From Flavobacteriales bacterium (GTDB taxonomy: Bacteria; Bacteroidota; Bacteroidia; Flavobacteriales_F; PHOS-HE28): DNA of 64,000 nt. The notes under the pieces are model-generated. The model ran no database searches. It was not told the origin of the DNA and saw only the letters and a program-made list of their open reading frames with translations. The stretch spans positions 2,447,501 through 2,511,500 of the forward strand of contig JADJAA010000001.1 of assembly GCA_016704485.1 (NCBI GenBank), written 5' to 3'. Both the position numbers and the translations under genes were made by a program. Positions 1 through 8,800 of this stretch are shown piece by piece (the first letter of the stretch is position 1; every line of letters begins with the position of its first letter).

Positions 1-2
1 AG

Positions 3-884
3 ATCGATGATACGTTGTGCATGAGCGCGGAAGGCATCCGTACCGTGTTAAGCCCAAAGACCAAAGCCATCTTGCTGGTACACATGTGCGGCGCAGCAGC
101 AGACCTCGATGGCATCATCGCCATTTGCAAAGAGAAGAACATCCAACTGATCGAGGATAGCGCACAAGCGTTGGGTGCAAGCTACAAAGGCAAAATGCTC
201 GGAACGTTCGGACTTATGGGCAGCTTCAGTTATGATTTCTTCAAGATCAATACCTGTGGTGAAGGCGGGATCGTGATCACCGATGATCATGAGCTTTGGG
301 ATACCGCACAGCAATTTGCCGATCATGGACACGATCACATCGGTAATAACCGCGGCATGGAACAGCACCCGATCCTGGGCACCAACTTCCGGATCGGCGA
401 GATCAACGCAGCTATCGGCTTAGCGCAAACGCGCAAACTTGGGTACATTCTCAATAAGCAGCGCCAGCACAAAGCGACCATACAAGCGAGGTTGGGTAGA
501 ATTGAAGGTCTACAATTCCGGAGGCACACCGATGAAGCGGGCGACAGTGCTACGTTCTTTCATTTGCTTATGCCGAACGAAGAACAAGCACGTGCGTGTG
601 TGAAATTGCTTGGTGAAGCCGGTATCGGGGTAGGGTATTGGTATGATAATATGTTCCATTACATCAAGCAATGGGATCACGTAAAGAACCTTAGCGCTCC
701 GTATAAAATGGTCGCCCACGAATTGGGCCTACCCCAAGATCTAAAGACCATCAAATTCCCCAAAAGCGATGCCGTTATGAGCCGTTTGATCAGCTTCAAT
801 ATCCGCGTTACATGGACCGATGCTGAACTGAATGCGATGCTGGATAAAATGGAAGGTGCGGTTAAACAGGCCTTATTGACCTAA
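3..884 (+). CDS. kdnA: KdnA-type Kdo8N aminotransferase (5' partial)
   Basis: This is a DegT/DnrJ/EryC1/StrS-family PLP-dependent aminotransferase whose 5' end lies outside the window; the frame is open from base 3. The segment has the PLP-lysine region (SFSYDFFKINTCGEGG, lysine in the SFxxxxKxxTxGEGG pattern) and a characteristic block HGHDHIG...HPILGTNFRIGE. From memory these blocks match Shewanella KdnA closely, including IDxTLC, VHMCG and FPKSDAxMSR. KdnA transfers an amino group to 8-oxo-Kdo to make 8-amino-3,8-dideoxy-octulosonate, an outer-membrane lipopolysaccharide sugar. The matching oxidase KdnB is at 14250-15332, so the assignment is mutually supportive. The alternative is a generic nucleotide-sugar aminotransferase. 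Confidence 0.85.
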   Translation: MDDTLCMSAEGIRTVLSPKTKAILLVHMCGAAADLDGIIAICKEKNIQLIEDSAQALGASYKGKMLGTFGLMGSFSYDFFKINTCGEGGIVITDDHELWDTAQQFADHGHDHIGNNRGMEQHPILGTNFRIGEINAAIGLAQTRKLGYILNKQRQHKATIQARLGRIEGLQFRRHTDEAGDSATFFHLLMPNEEQARACVKLLGEAGIGVGYWYDNMFHYIKQWDHVKNLSAPYKMVAHELGLPQDLKTIKFPKSDAVMSRLISFNIRVTWTDAELNAMLDKMEGAVKQALLT

Positions 885-954
885 TTGGCCCACCGTCTTT
901 TGGATCCCGGGATCATAGGACCATGAAAGTGCATAACGATAAAGCGCAGATCCT

Positions 955-1143
955 TTGAATGGCATTGTGAAGAATGTGGATCAGTCTGATGAACGCGATC
1001 TACTGCGATTGCTCAAGGATAAACGTAACCACGCTCCCGTTCATTTTGGATCTACTGGAATGATGCAGGAAATAGCAGCTACACTACCCAACAAGCCGCA
1101 TATGTTCATAGATGATCTTGAGCATATGGTCCTGTCGTTTTGA
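955..1143 (+). pseudogene. Possible gene remnant, unknown
   Basis: A 62-codon open stretch without a good start codon (only TTG at 955). A short ATG frame at 923 reads toward it but in a different phase, which would fit a decayed gene with a frameshift. Codon choice resembles the neighbouring genes and the peptide is mixed charged and hydrophobic (DERDLLRLLKDKR). I recognise no family. It could equally be non-coding; the rest of 885-1303 shows nothing convincing. Confidence 0.25.
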
Positions 1144-1303
1144 ATGTGATGAACGAGATCATTGTCTAGTTGAGTCAGAGGCGCAGCGGGGTTCTATGAA
1201 ATCGACTTGAATCATATGCCCCATTACATCAAATATCCAATTTCTGGGATACGCTCTGAGGTTTTTTTATGAATTACTGCGCACTTAAAAAGTCATCTCT
1301 GCT

Positions 1304-1312
1304 TACTTTTGC
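1304..1312 (+). promoter_or_regulatory. Bacteroidota-type -7 element
   Basis: TACTTTTGC fits the Bacteroidota -7 consensus TAnnTTTGC. No clear -33 TTTG is seen at the usual distance. Transcription from here would begin close to position 1319, which argues against the GTG at 1319 as start codon and for the ATG at 1364. Confidence 0.5.
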
Positions 1313-1363
1313 ACCATAGTGATCTTTCGCTCGACCAATAGCTCAAATTTTGGAGCCACCATC

Positions 1364-1636
1364 ATGGGGTTGGCCATAGCTATGGCCATGCTGCTTTTTG
1401 TTGCTCCGGTGCTGGTCAGTTCCATTACGGAAATGGCCAAGGTTGCAAATTGTGGTAATGCCCCTGCACCGATATTGGAAGAGGAAGTTGCACACGCTGC
1501 TAAGTTGCTCCCGGACCCCATTGGTTTGGATCTATTTGCTGGCAATGCAGAAAAGAGTACAATTATTCCTGCTGGGCCTGATGCTTTACTTTCTGTGAAG
1601 CACGGTGACGTACCCGACCCGCCTCCTTGGTGCTGA
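1364..1636 (+). CDS. Small exported or membrane protein, unknown
   Basis: A 90-residue protein with a hydrophobic N-terminus (about residues 1-22: GLAIAMAMLLFVAPVLVSS), which looks like a signal peptide or single membrane anchor. An acidic, proline-rich tail follows, ending in DPPPWC. I recognise no family. ATG 1364 is preferred because GGAG lies 10 bases upstream and the promoter element at 1304 would put the alternative GTG (1319) at the transcription start. It precedes the SulP transporter by about 100 bases on the same strand and may be co-transcribed with it, but a functional link is only inferred. Confidence 0.5.
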   Translation: MGLAIAMAMLLFVAPVLVSSITEMAKVANCGNAPAPILEEEVAHAAKLLPDPIGLDLFAGNAEKSTIIPAGPDALLSVKHGDVPDPPPWC

Positions 1637-1740
1637 TGTGTTGATCTTTAGCGTTGGTCGTGTAGGCCAGCGTTCGCTTGTGACCTTCATCCAGGTCCAC
1701 ACAAGCTGTATCCACATCAGTTCACGTTACAATTTTTTTA

Positions 1741-3330
1741 ATGAAAGACAAAGGTCTATTCGGCTATTGGAAGCAGGATCTTCAAGCTTCCGTCGTGGTT
1801 TTTTTGGTTGCATTACCATTATGTCTTGGTATTGCCCTGGCAAGTGGTGCTGATCCAATAACAGGTATAATCGCTGGAGTAATTGGTGGTATTGTTGTGG
1901 GTTACGCGTCCGGTTCTTCATTAGGCGTAAGTGGTCCTGCTGCGGGTTTGGCAGTGATCGTTCTTACCGCTATAAGTTCGCTTGGTTCGTACGAATTATT
2001 TCTTTGTGCTGTAATAATTGCTGGTGTATTACAAGCCCTTTTAGGATTGTTTAAAGCTGGTGTATTGGCCTACTATTTCCCTTCATCTGTTATCAAGGGC
2101 ATGTTGGCGGGTATTGGTATCATCATTATACTGAAACAGATCCCGCATGCTTTAGGCTACAATTCTGATTATGAAGGTGATCTTGATTTTTTCCAACCGG
2201 ATAACCAGAACACATTCTCCGAGTTGCTCAATGTGATGGATTTTCTGGAATATGGCTCCATTATAATTGCACTAGTAGCGCTGGCCTTATTGTTAGTTTG
2301 GGAACAGCCACTCATTAAAAATTCCAAACTCGCGTCAATTCCAGGACCATTGCTTGCTGTGTTGAGCGGTATTGTTCTGGGGTTTGTTTTCAAAGGTGGA
2401 ACTATGGAGTTAGGCAGTAGCTTCTTCGTGGCGTTACCGGATATTTCATTGGCATCGCTCTCAGCCTCTTTGCCGTCGCCGGATCTTGCTGGATTTACTC
2501 AACTTGCTGTTTGGAAAGTAGCATTTACCATTGCTATTGTAGCAAGTTTGGAAACGCTCTTGTGTGTAGAAGCTGCGGATAAAATGGACGATCACAAACG
2601 CGTTACTCCTACCAATCGGGAACTACTGGCCCAAGGTGCTGGTAATTTCCTTTCCGGCTTTGCTGGTGGGTTACCGATCACGCAGGTCATCGTTCGCAGT
2701 TCTGCTAATGCGCAGAGCGGTGGAAAAACCAAGCTATCAGCAATTTTTCATGGTGTATTGCTCCTGCTATCGGTGCTTTTGTTCCCAAGTGTATTGCGTG
2801 CGATCCCTCTAGCAAGTTTGGCCGCTGTCCTTTTAATGGTAGGCTATAAATTGGCAAAACCTGTTCTCTTCAAGGAAATGTGGAAAGCAGGCGCCTACCA
2901 ATTCGTTCCATTCATAGTAACTATTGTGGGAGTGGTATTCACCGACCTTTTGACCGGTGTAATGATCGGGATGGCCGTTGGTATATTCTTCATTCTTTAC
3001 AACAATTTCAAACTGCCGTTCCGCCTCGATCCGGCAACGTTGGTCTCAGGGGTGCCCACGCGTATCGAATTGAGCGAGGACGTGAGTTTCTTGAACAAGG
3101 CAGCCATTCTACAGACACTCAACAAACTGCCGAAAGGCGCACACTTGATAATTGATCTAGCGCGAACTGTTGGCTTGGATCCTGATGTTATCGAGATCAT
3201 TCGTGATCAGACCATTCGCGCCAAAGAAAATGGAACTATCATCGAGACCGTGGGTTTGGATGAACAGCGGAGGAACAACATCGACGAGAACAATTCGAAT
3301 CTGAAACAGAAGCAGGCCCTTGCGTTCTAG
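1741..3330 (+). CDS. SulP-family anion transporter, probably bicarbonate
   Basis: A 529-residue polytopic membrane protein. It has the SulP core of about 10-14 hydrophobic segments (residues 10-425), including GVSGPAAGLAVIV near residue 63, a typical substrate-site region. A short cytoplasmic STAS-like domain follows from about residue 435 (IELSEDVSFLNKAAILQTL). SulP proteins move sulfate, bicarbonate or other anions. A beta-carbonic anhydrase begins 27 bases downstream on the same strand, and this pairing is known for bicarbonate-type SulP transporters. Bicarbonate is therefore the favoured substrate by inference; sulfate cannot be excluded. Confidence 0.88.
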   Translation: MKDKGLFGYWKQDLQASVVVFLVALPLCLGIALASGADPITGIIAGVIGGIVVGYASGSSLGVSGPAAGLAVIVLTAISSLGSYELFLCAVIIAGVLQALLGLFKAGVLAYYFPSSVIKGMLAGIGIIIILKQIPHALGYNSDYEGDLDFFQPDNQNTFSELLNVMDFLEYGSIIIALVALALLLVWEQPLIKNSKLASIPGPLLAVLSGIVLGFVFKGGTMELGSSFFVALPDISLASLSASLPSPDLAGFTQLAVWKVAFTIAIVASLETLLCVEAADKMDDHKRVTPTNRELLAQGAGNFLSGFAGGLPITQVIVRSSANAQSGGKTKLSAIFHGVLLLLSVLLFPSVLRAIPLASLAAVLLMVGYKLAKPVLFKEMWKAGAYQFVPFIVTIVGVVFTDLLTGVMIGMAVGIFFILYNNFKLPFRLDPATLVSGVPTRIELSEDVSFLNKAAILQTLNKLPKGAHLIIDLARTVGLDPDVIEIIRDQTIRAKENGTIIETVGLDEQRRNNIDENNSNLKQKQALAF

Positions 3331-3357
3331 TGGACCTTACTAAAGTTTTAAAAGAAA

Positions 3358-3975
3358 ATGAGAACTCTTACCAAAGAACTTCAGACTGACCTGACGCCGG
3401 CCAAAGCGCTGAAGATCCTGAAGGATGGCAACGAGCGATTCGTGAAAAACCTGAAAGCCAATCGCAATTTGCTCCAACAAGTGAACGAAACTGCGGAAGG
3501 ACAATTTCCCTTCGCCGTGATCTTGAGTTGCATCGATTCACGAACTAGTGCTGAACTCTGTTTTGACCAAGGCCTTGGAGATATTTTCAGTGTGCGAATC
3601 GCCGGGAATTTCGTGAATACCGACATTCTTGGCAGCATGGAATTCGCGTGTAAAGTGGCCGGAAGTAAATTGGTCGTGGTACTGGGTCATAGCCAGTGTG
3701 GCGCAGTGAAAGGAGCCTGCGATAATGTGCAAATGGGCAACTTGACGAGCATGCTCGCAAATATCAAACCGGCTGTGGAGGGTGTGAATATGGATGGTGA
3801 TCGCACTTCTAAAAATGGTGAATTTGTACAAGCCGTAGCGAACCTGAACGTGGACAAGGCAATGGAGCAGATCCGTCTCCTAAGCCCGATCCTGAAAGCC
3901 ATGGAAGACAATAACGAGATCGGTATCGTCGGGGGCATGTATGATGTTAGTACAGGCGAGGTGACATTCCATTGA
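3358..3975 (+). CDS. Beta-class carbonic anhydrase
   Basis: A 205-residue cytoplasmic zinc enzyme interconverting CO2 and bicarbonate. The beta-class zinc site is visible: CIDSR (Cys and the Asp/Arg dyad, near residue 60) and HSQCGAVKGA (His and second Cys, near residue 116). The SVRIAGN segment between them is also typical. The length fits a complete beta-class enzyme. It follows the SulP transporter by 27 bases in the same direction, so the two probably form an operon in which imported bicarbonate is equilibrated with CO2 for carboxylases or pH control. Confidence 0.93.
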   Translation: MRTLTKELQTDLTPAKALKILKDGNERFVKNLKANRNLLQQVNETAEGQFPFAVILSCIDSRTSAELCFDQGLGDIFSVRIAGNFVNTDILGSMEFACKVAGSKLVVVLGHSQCGAVKGACDNVQMGNLTSMLANIKPAVEGVNMDGDRTSKNGEFVQAVANLNVDKAMEQIRLLSPILKAMEDNNEIGIVGGMYDVSTGEVTFH

Positions 3976-4040
3976 TCGCATTAAACTTCAAAGCCCGGCG
4001 CGGAGATCGAAAGGTCTTCGCGCTTTGTGGTTGAGGTAGG

Positions 4041-4049
4041 TATCTTTGC
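4041..4049 (+). promoter_or_regulatory. -7 promoter element of pruA
   Basis: TATCTTTGC is a perfect match to the Bacteroidota -7 consensus TAnnTTTGC, 55 bases before the pruA start codon. A -33 element is not obvious. Confidence 0.55.
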
Positions 4050-4103
4050 GGACCTCGTTCAACATGATAGTGTGTTGGATCTGCAAAATTTTAGGACCAT
4101 TCC

Positions 4104-5732
4104 ATGAGCAACGCCGTTTTCGTACCTCCAGTTCCGATCAATGAACCCATTAAAAGCTATGCTCCTGGCACACCGGAGCGTGCAGCGCTACAGGCTGAAT
4201 ATGACCGTCGACTTAAAACGAAGATCGATGCGCCGATGTGGATCGGAGGTAAAGCCATCACCACCACGAACGTGCGCAAAATGAGCCCGCCGCATAAGCA
4301 CGCGCACAACTTGGGCAATTCGCATCACGGCGATGCAAAAAGCGTCAAGTCAGCGATCGACGCTGCACTGAAGGCCAAGAGAGCCTGGGAGACCATGCCA
4401 TACGAGGATCGTGCTGCGATCTTTCTGCGTGCCGCCGACCTTTTGGCCGGACCATACCGCGCACAGATCAATGCGGCGACCATGCTGGCGCAGGGTAAGA
4501 ACGCCTACCAAGCGGAGATCGATGCGGCGTGTGAGTTGATCGACTTTTTACGTTTCAACGTGAGCTATGCACACGAGATCTATCAGAACCAACCGATCAG
4601 CTCTCACGGTGTTTGGAACAGATTGGAGTACCGCGCTCTGGAAGGATTCGTATTTGCCTTGTCGCCTTTCAACTTTACGGCCATCGCTGGTAATCTGCCG
4701 AGCTCCTGTGCGCTAATGGGCAATACCGTGGTCTGGAAATGCGCCGACACACAATGTTACAGCGCGCAAGTGTTGATGGAAGTATTCATGGCAGCAGGTT
4801 TGCCGGATGGTGTTATCAATTTGATCCATGTCAGTGGACCCGTTGCTGGTGATGTGATCTTCAAGCACAAGGATTTTGCTGGGATCCACTTCACAGGAAG
4901 CACTGATGTATTCCGTGATATCTGGAAAACGATCGGTAACAACCTGCCACTCTATCGCAGCTATCCGCGCGTAGTTGGGGAGACAGGTGGTAAGGATTTC
5001 GTTGTGGCGCATTCATCCGCCGACCCGAAAGTCGTGGCAACTGCATTAACGCGTGGTGCGTTCGAGTATCAAGGGCAGAAGTGCAGCGCTGCAAGTCGCG
5101 CATACATCCCGGATACGATCTGGACACAGGTCAAAAAAGAACTGCTTGCCGATCTCGCAGAAATGAAAATGGGCGATCCGCGCGACTTCAAGAATTTCAC
5201 CGGTGCAGTGATCGATGAGAAGTCCTTCGACAAGATCGCAGGCTACATCGATGCACTGAAAAAGGATAAAAAGAACATCCAGATCATCGCTGGTGGTAAA
5301 TACGATAAGAGCAAAGGGTATTTCATTGAACCTACCGTTGCCGTTTCCAAGGATCCGAAGAGCGTTACCATGTGTGAAGAGATCTTCGGGCCGGTATTAA
5401 CGATCCACGTTTACAGTGCCGACCGCTGGATGGATACGTTGAAACTGGTGGATTCCACGGGTGAATATGCATTGACAGGTTCGGTGATCAGCAATGACCG
5501 TAGCGCCGTATTGCAAGCAGTGGATATACTCCGCCATGCTGCCGGTAACTTTTACATCAACGATAAACCGACAGGAGCCGTAGTTGGCCAACAACCTTTT
5601 GGTGGAGCACGTGGTAGTGGCACGAATGATAAAGCGGGTAGCTATCTTAACCTCATTCGCTGGGTAAGCCCACGAACGATCAAGGAAACCTTTGTGCCTG
5701 CTACTGAGCACGGTTATCCGTTCTTGGGTTGA
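4104..5732 (+). CDS. pruA: L-glutamate gamma-semialdehyde dehydrogenase
   Basis: A 542-residue aldehyde dehydrogenase oxidising glutamate-5-semialdehyde (from P5C) to glutamate with NAD+. Visible features are the cofactor-binding Rossmann region (LIHVSGPVAG, HFTGSTDVF), the general-base glutamate in VVGETGGKDF, and the catalytic cysteine in QGQKCSAASR. Length and the Asn-containing substrate region (SPFNFTAI) fit the P5C dehydrogenase subfamily rather than generic aldehyde dehydrogenases. Together with rocD at 38383-39639 it would complete ornithine catabolism to glutamate. No proline dehydrogenase is seen in the window. A hairpin terminator follows at 5754. Confidence 0.93.
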   Translation: MSNAVFVPPVPINEPIKSYAPGTPERAALQAEYDRRLKTKIDAPMWIGGKAITTTNVRKMSPPHKHAHNLGNSHHGDAKSVKSAIDAALKAKRAWETMPYEDRAAIFLRAADLLAGPYRAQINAATMLAQGKNAYQAEIDAACELIDFLRFNVSYAHEIYQNQPISSHGVWNRLEYRALEGFVFALSPFNFTAIAGNLPSSCALMGNTVVWKCADTQCYSAQVLMEVFMAAGLPDGVINLIHVSGPVAGDVIFKHKDFAGIHFTGSTDVFRDIWKTIGNNLPLYRSYPRVVGETGGKDFVVAHSSADPKVVATALTRGAFEYQGQKCSAASRAYIPDTIWTQVKKELLADLAEMKMGDPRDFKNFTGAVIDEKSFDKIAGYIDALKKDKKNIQIIAGGKYDKSKGYFIEPTVAVSKDPKSVTMCEEIFGPVLTIHVYSADRWMDTLKLVDSTGEYALTGSVISNDRSAVLQAVDILRHAAGNFYINDKPTGAVVGQQPFGGARGSGTNDKAGSYLNLIRWVSPRTIKETFVPATEHGYPFLG

Positions 5733-5753
5733 TCTTGGTACGATCGTTTTTTG

Positions 5754-5786
5754 AATGGGGATCTGCACCGATCGCAGATCCCCATT
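5754..5786 (+). terminator. Hairpin terminator after pruA
   Basis: Perfect 13-bp inverted repeat AATGGGGATCTGC / GCAGATCCCCATT with a 7-base loop, beginning 21 bases after the pruA stop codon. The T-tract after it is weak (TGTATGTTTT), so termination strength is uncertain. Confidence 0.7.
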
Positions 5787-5864
5787 TGTATGTTTTAAGT
5801 GTCCGAATAACGCAGATCCTTGCACGTAATTCCAGATAGGTGTGCCCGTTCCCACGCATCCCTC

Positions 5865-5872
5865 TATATTTG
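5865..5872 (+). promoter_or_regulatory. -7 promoter element of the DUF349 gene
   Basis: TATATTTG matches the Bacteroidota -7 consensus TAnnTTTG, 41 bases before the ATG at 5913. Confidence 0.5.
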
Positions 5873-5912
5873 GCATGATGCTCACACTCTACCGAACATC
5901 ACTACTTGAAGA

Positions 5913-7682
5913 ATGGCTACCAAAGCAGAGCTGATCAATAAGCTCGAAGAATTGATCGCGCACGACGATGTTGAACACGCCGCCGAGGCCGTTGATATTG
6001 TGAAAGAAGCATATGAATCGTTGATAGCTGCGGAGCTGGAGAACGCATCGGAAGAAACGCACGATGATGCGGAAACTTCGGATGACACTACGGGAGCCGC
6101 GAAGGAGCCGCCGACTACCATCGATATTGAATCCATTGCGCCACAGGACGAGCACGATAAGCGGTTCAAGCAATTGATGGATGGTTTCAACCAACGGGTG
6201 AATGATATCCGAAGGAAAAAAGCCAAAGAAGAAGCGGACAACCTGAAGGAGAAGCACGCGGTCATGGAAGAGTTGAAAGCCATGATCTCCGGTGAGGAGA
6301 ACATTGGTACGGCCTTCCAACGCTTCAGTGATCTACAGGAAAAGTGGAAGACCATCGGACCAGTTCCGCAACAAGCCTATCGCGATCTACAAGCGGATTA
6401 CTCGCATTTATTGGACGAGTTCTTCTACCATATCCGGATCTATAAGGAACTTCGGGATCATGATCTGCGCAAGAACACCGCACTCAAACAAGCATTGATC
6501 GCGGATATGACCTCCCTTGGTGAAAAAGACAACATCAAGGAATTGGAAACTCAGGTGAAGGACTACCAGGATAAATGGCACCAGGTTGGCCCGGTAGTGC
6601 GTGAAGAATGGGAAGCGATCCGCGATGGATTCTGGAATGCAACGCGCGTGGTGTACGATAAGGTGCATGAACATTACAAGGCACGCCGAGCGGAACATGA
6701 TGCCAACCTACTGGCCAAACAACATTTAGTGGAACGCGTTCTGGCGATTGCTGATCAGACCAAGGACATCGGTACCAAGGAATGGAAAGTCCTTACCGAT
6801 CAAGTGTTGGAAGCACAGAACGCATGGAAAGTGATCGGTTTCGCTACCAAGAAGGATAATGAGCGGATCTGGAAGGAATTCCGCAATGCATGCAATACCT
6901 TCTTCGATGCGAAAAAGGCGCATTATGATCAGATCCGAGAGCAATTCAAGGAAGCAAAGGATAAGAAAGTAGCTTTATTGGAGCAGGCATTGGCGTTAAA
7001 GGAGAGTACGGAATGGCGCCAGACCGCTGATAAACTGAAAGCACTCCAAAGTCAATGGAAAGCCGCAGGGAACGCGGGTCTACGTGACGAGAATAAACTT
7101 TGGGGTAAATTCCGCGATGCGTGCGATGGCTTCTTTGGCGCGCGAAAAGCCGCATATGCCAAGATCGATGATGAGCAAGCTGAGAACGTAAAGCAGAAAG
7201 AAGACCTGCTCAAAGAGATAGAGGTCTTTATTCTATCCGGCGAACGCAACAAGGACATTGAACAATTGAAGGATTTCTCTGCGCGTTGGATGAATTCCGG
7301 ACGTGTTTCACCGAAACTGTACGATGGTTTCAGCGATCGGTATCGCGCCGCATTGGATAAGCATTACGGTCAGCTGAAAATGGAGGGCGATGAGCGTCAG
7401 AAACTCCGTTTCAAAGATCATATGGACAACCTCAAGAGTGGTCCTGATGGTAAGGATCGCATCGAACGGGAAAGCCGCTTCATTAAACGCAAGATCGAAG
7501 AGGTGGAAACCGAGAAGCGAACGATCGAAGGCAGCATGGGTATGTTCAATTTCAAATCCAAAGCTGGCGAAGCAATGAAGCTGGATATTGAGAACAAGAT
7601 CCAAAAGCTGGAGCGGGATATTGAACGATTGAAAGGTCAGCATAAAGAGCTGATGAAAGAGCTACGCGAACAGCAAGCCTAG
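5913..7682 (+). CDS. DUF349 repeat protein
   Basis: A 589-residue, highly charged, helix-rich protein with five DUF349 repeats of about 70-75 residues from roughly residue 120 to 505. Each carries a W-x-x-x-G or equivalent core (EKWKTIGPVP, DKWHQVGPVV, NAWKVIGFAT, SQWKAAGNAG, ARWMNSGRVS). A long C-terminal coiled coil (about 515-589) ends in KELMKELREQQA. The acidic N-terminus is low complexity. DUF349 proteins are common in Bacteroidota; their role is not well established, and I infer only a structural or nucleic-acid-associated function. The gene is followed after 2 bases by the thioesterase, suggesting translational coupling. Confidence 0.88.
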   Translation: MATKAELINKLEELIAHDDVEHAAEAVDIVKEAYESLIAAELENASEETHDDAETSDDTTGAAKEPPTTIDIESIAPQDEHDKRFKQLMDGFNQRVNDIRRKKAKEEADNLKEKHAVMEELKAMISGEENIGTAFQRFSDLQEKWKTIGPVPQQAYRDLQADYSHLLDEFFYHIRIYKELRDHDLRKNTALKQALIADMTSLGEKDNIKELETQVKDYQDKWHQVGPVVREEWEAIRDGFWNATRVVYDKVHEHYKARRAEHDANLLAKQHLVERVLAIADQTKDIGTKEWKVLTDQVLEAQNAWKVIGFATKKDNERIWKEFRNACNTFFDAKKAHYDQIREQFKEAKDKKVALLEQALALKESTEWRQTADKLKALQSQWKAAGNAGLRDENKLWGKFRDACDGFFGARKAAYAKIDDEQAENVKQKEDLLKEIEVFILSGERNKDIEQLKDFSARWMNSGRVSPKLYDGFSDRYRAALDKHYGQLKMEGDERQKLRFKDHMDNLKSGPDGKDRIERESRFIKRKIEEVETEKRTIEGSMGMFNFKSKAGEAMKLDIENKIQKLERDIERLKGQHKELMKELREQQA

Positions 7683-7684
7683 TT

Positions 7685-8098
7685 ATGGCACTCGTTGAAG
7701 GTGTAGTCTCTATTGAGATCCCGGTCGCTTGGGGTGAACAGGACCTCTTCGGACATGTCAACAACGTTGTGTATTTCCGTTATTTCGAGAATGTGCGGAT
7801 GTATTTCTTGGAGCGTACCGGTATCTTCAGGTCGCACAATGAAACCGGCATTGGTGTGATCCTGGCAAGCACTACATGCGATTTCAAGATCCCTGTGAAA
7901 TGGCCTCAGAAATTGAAGATCAGCACAGCATGTACCGCCGTTGGAAACACCAGTTTTACATTGGGGTATGAGATCCTTGATGAACAGAACAAGGTAGTGG
8001 CGAAAGGCACTAGTGTGCAGGTGATGTACGATTACAATAAAGGCACTAAAGTGTCCATTCCGGACCAAGTGCGTAACGCAATAGCTAGTTTGGAATGA
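7685..8098 (+). CDS. Hot-dog fold acyl-CoA thioesterase
   Basis: A 137-residue 4HBT/YbgC-FadM-type thioesterase. The family motif WGEQDLFGHVNNVVYFRYFE is near residue 16 and carries the catalytic Asp and the HVNN turn. Such enzymes hydrolyse acyl-CoA thioesters in the cytoplasm; substrate chain length cannot be read from the sequence. It starts 2 bases after the DUF349 gene and overlaps the next gene by 4 bases (ATGA), so the three genes probably form one transcription unit. Confidence 0.85.
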   Translation: MALVEGVVSIEIPVAWGEQDLFGHVNNVVYFRYFENVRMYFLERTGIFRSHNETGIGVILASTTCDFKIPVKWPQKLKISTACTAVGNTSFTLGYEILDEQNKVVAKGTSVQVMYDYNKGTKVSIPDQVRNAIASLE

Positions 8099-8652
8099 AT
8101 GCTCTCCCCTTCGTTTTTCGCTACACGACCATCGCTCTCTGTACCGTTCTGGTCGCCTGTTCTACGCCTGAGGTGCGCAGCGTAGATACGCCAGAAGCAG
8201 CTAGTACCAACACCTTGAGCACTGCCGATAGCCTGAATGACCTGTCCCTTGGAGCACTGATACTGAAGTTGATGGGTGAATGGCATGATGTACAGGCCGA
8301 TGGCACCACGGTTTTCCATGAGCAATGGGAACGTACGGATGATCAGTTCTACACGGGCCTCGGCTTCGTAATGTCCGGGACGGATACCGTTTTCATTGAG
8401 AACTTGGTTATCGCGTATGATAGTCTTGGAGCTCATTATTCTGCTCGGATCCCTGCCCAGAACCAAAGGGAGTACGTGCGTTTCGGATTGACCACAGCAA
8501 GTGAGGATTCCATGGTCTTCGAAGCTCCCGAACATGATTTTCCACAACGTATTGCGTATGTGATCCAAGGCGATTCTGCATGGAATGTGGTCGTTTCAGG
8601 AATTGACAAAGGCGTTCCGCGCTCGGAAAGATTCCATTTCACACGGCGGTAG
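8095..8652 (+). CDS. DUF6265-like lipoprotein
   Basis: A 185-residue predicted lipoprotein. A hydrophobic signal (ALCTVLVAC) ends in a lipobox with Cys near residue 22. The body matches my recollection of DUF6265: a leading W in LMGEWHDV, E-x-W (HEQWERTDDQFYTGLG), and FEAPEHDFPQRIAY, which corresponds to the typical FENPxHDFPxRI motif. The function of the family is unknown; a beta-barrel, lipocalin-like fold is plausible. The start overlaps the stop of the thioesterase by 4 bases. Confidence 0.72.
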   Translation: MNALPFVFRYTTIALCTVLVACSTPEVRSVDTPEAASTNTLSTADSLNDLSLGALILKLMGEWHDVQADGTTVFHEQWERTDDQFYTGLGFVMSGTDTVFIENLVIAYDSLGAHYSARIPAQNQREYVRFGLTTASEDSMVFEAPEHDFPQRIAYVIQGDSAWNVVVSGIDKGVPRSERFHFTRR

Positions 8653-8800
8653 GTTCAGTATATCTGATCAACGGTGTTTGATCAAGGTACTCGAATACCT
8701 TTACTTCGTGATCGTTGACGGCAGCGGAACTCTCCAACGCCGTGCACGTTTTTCTGCTTCATACACTCGAAGCAGGTAATCTTTAGTTGATGAAGATCTC

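Noticed and set aside
5397..5885. Minus-strand open frames within pruA and other long genes
   Set aside because: They overlap well-recognised genes in antisense and show no family features.
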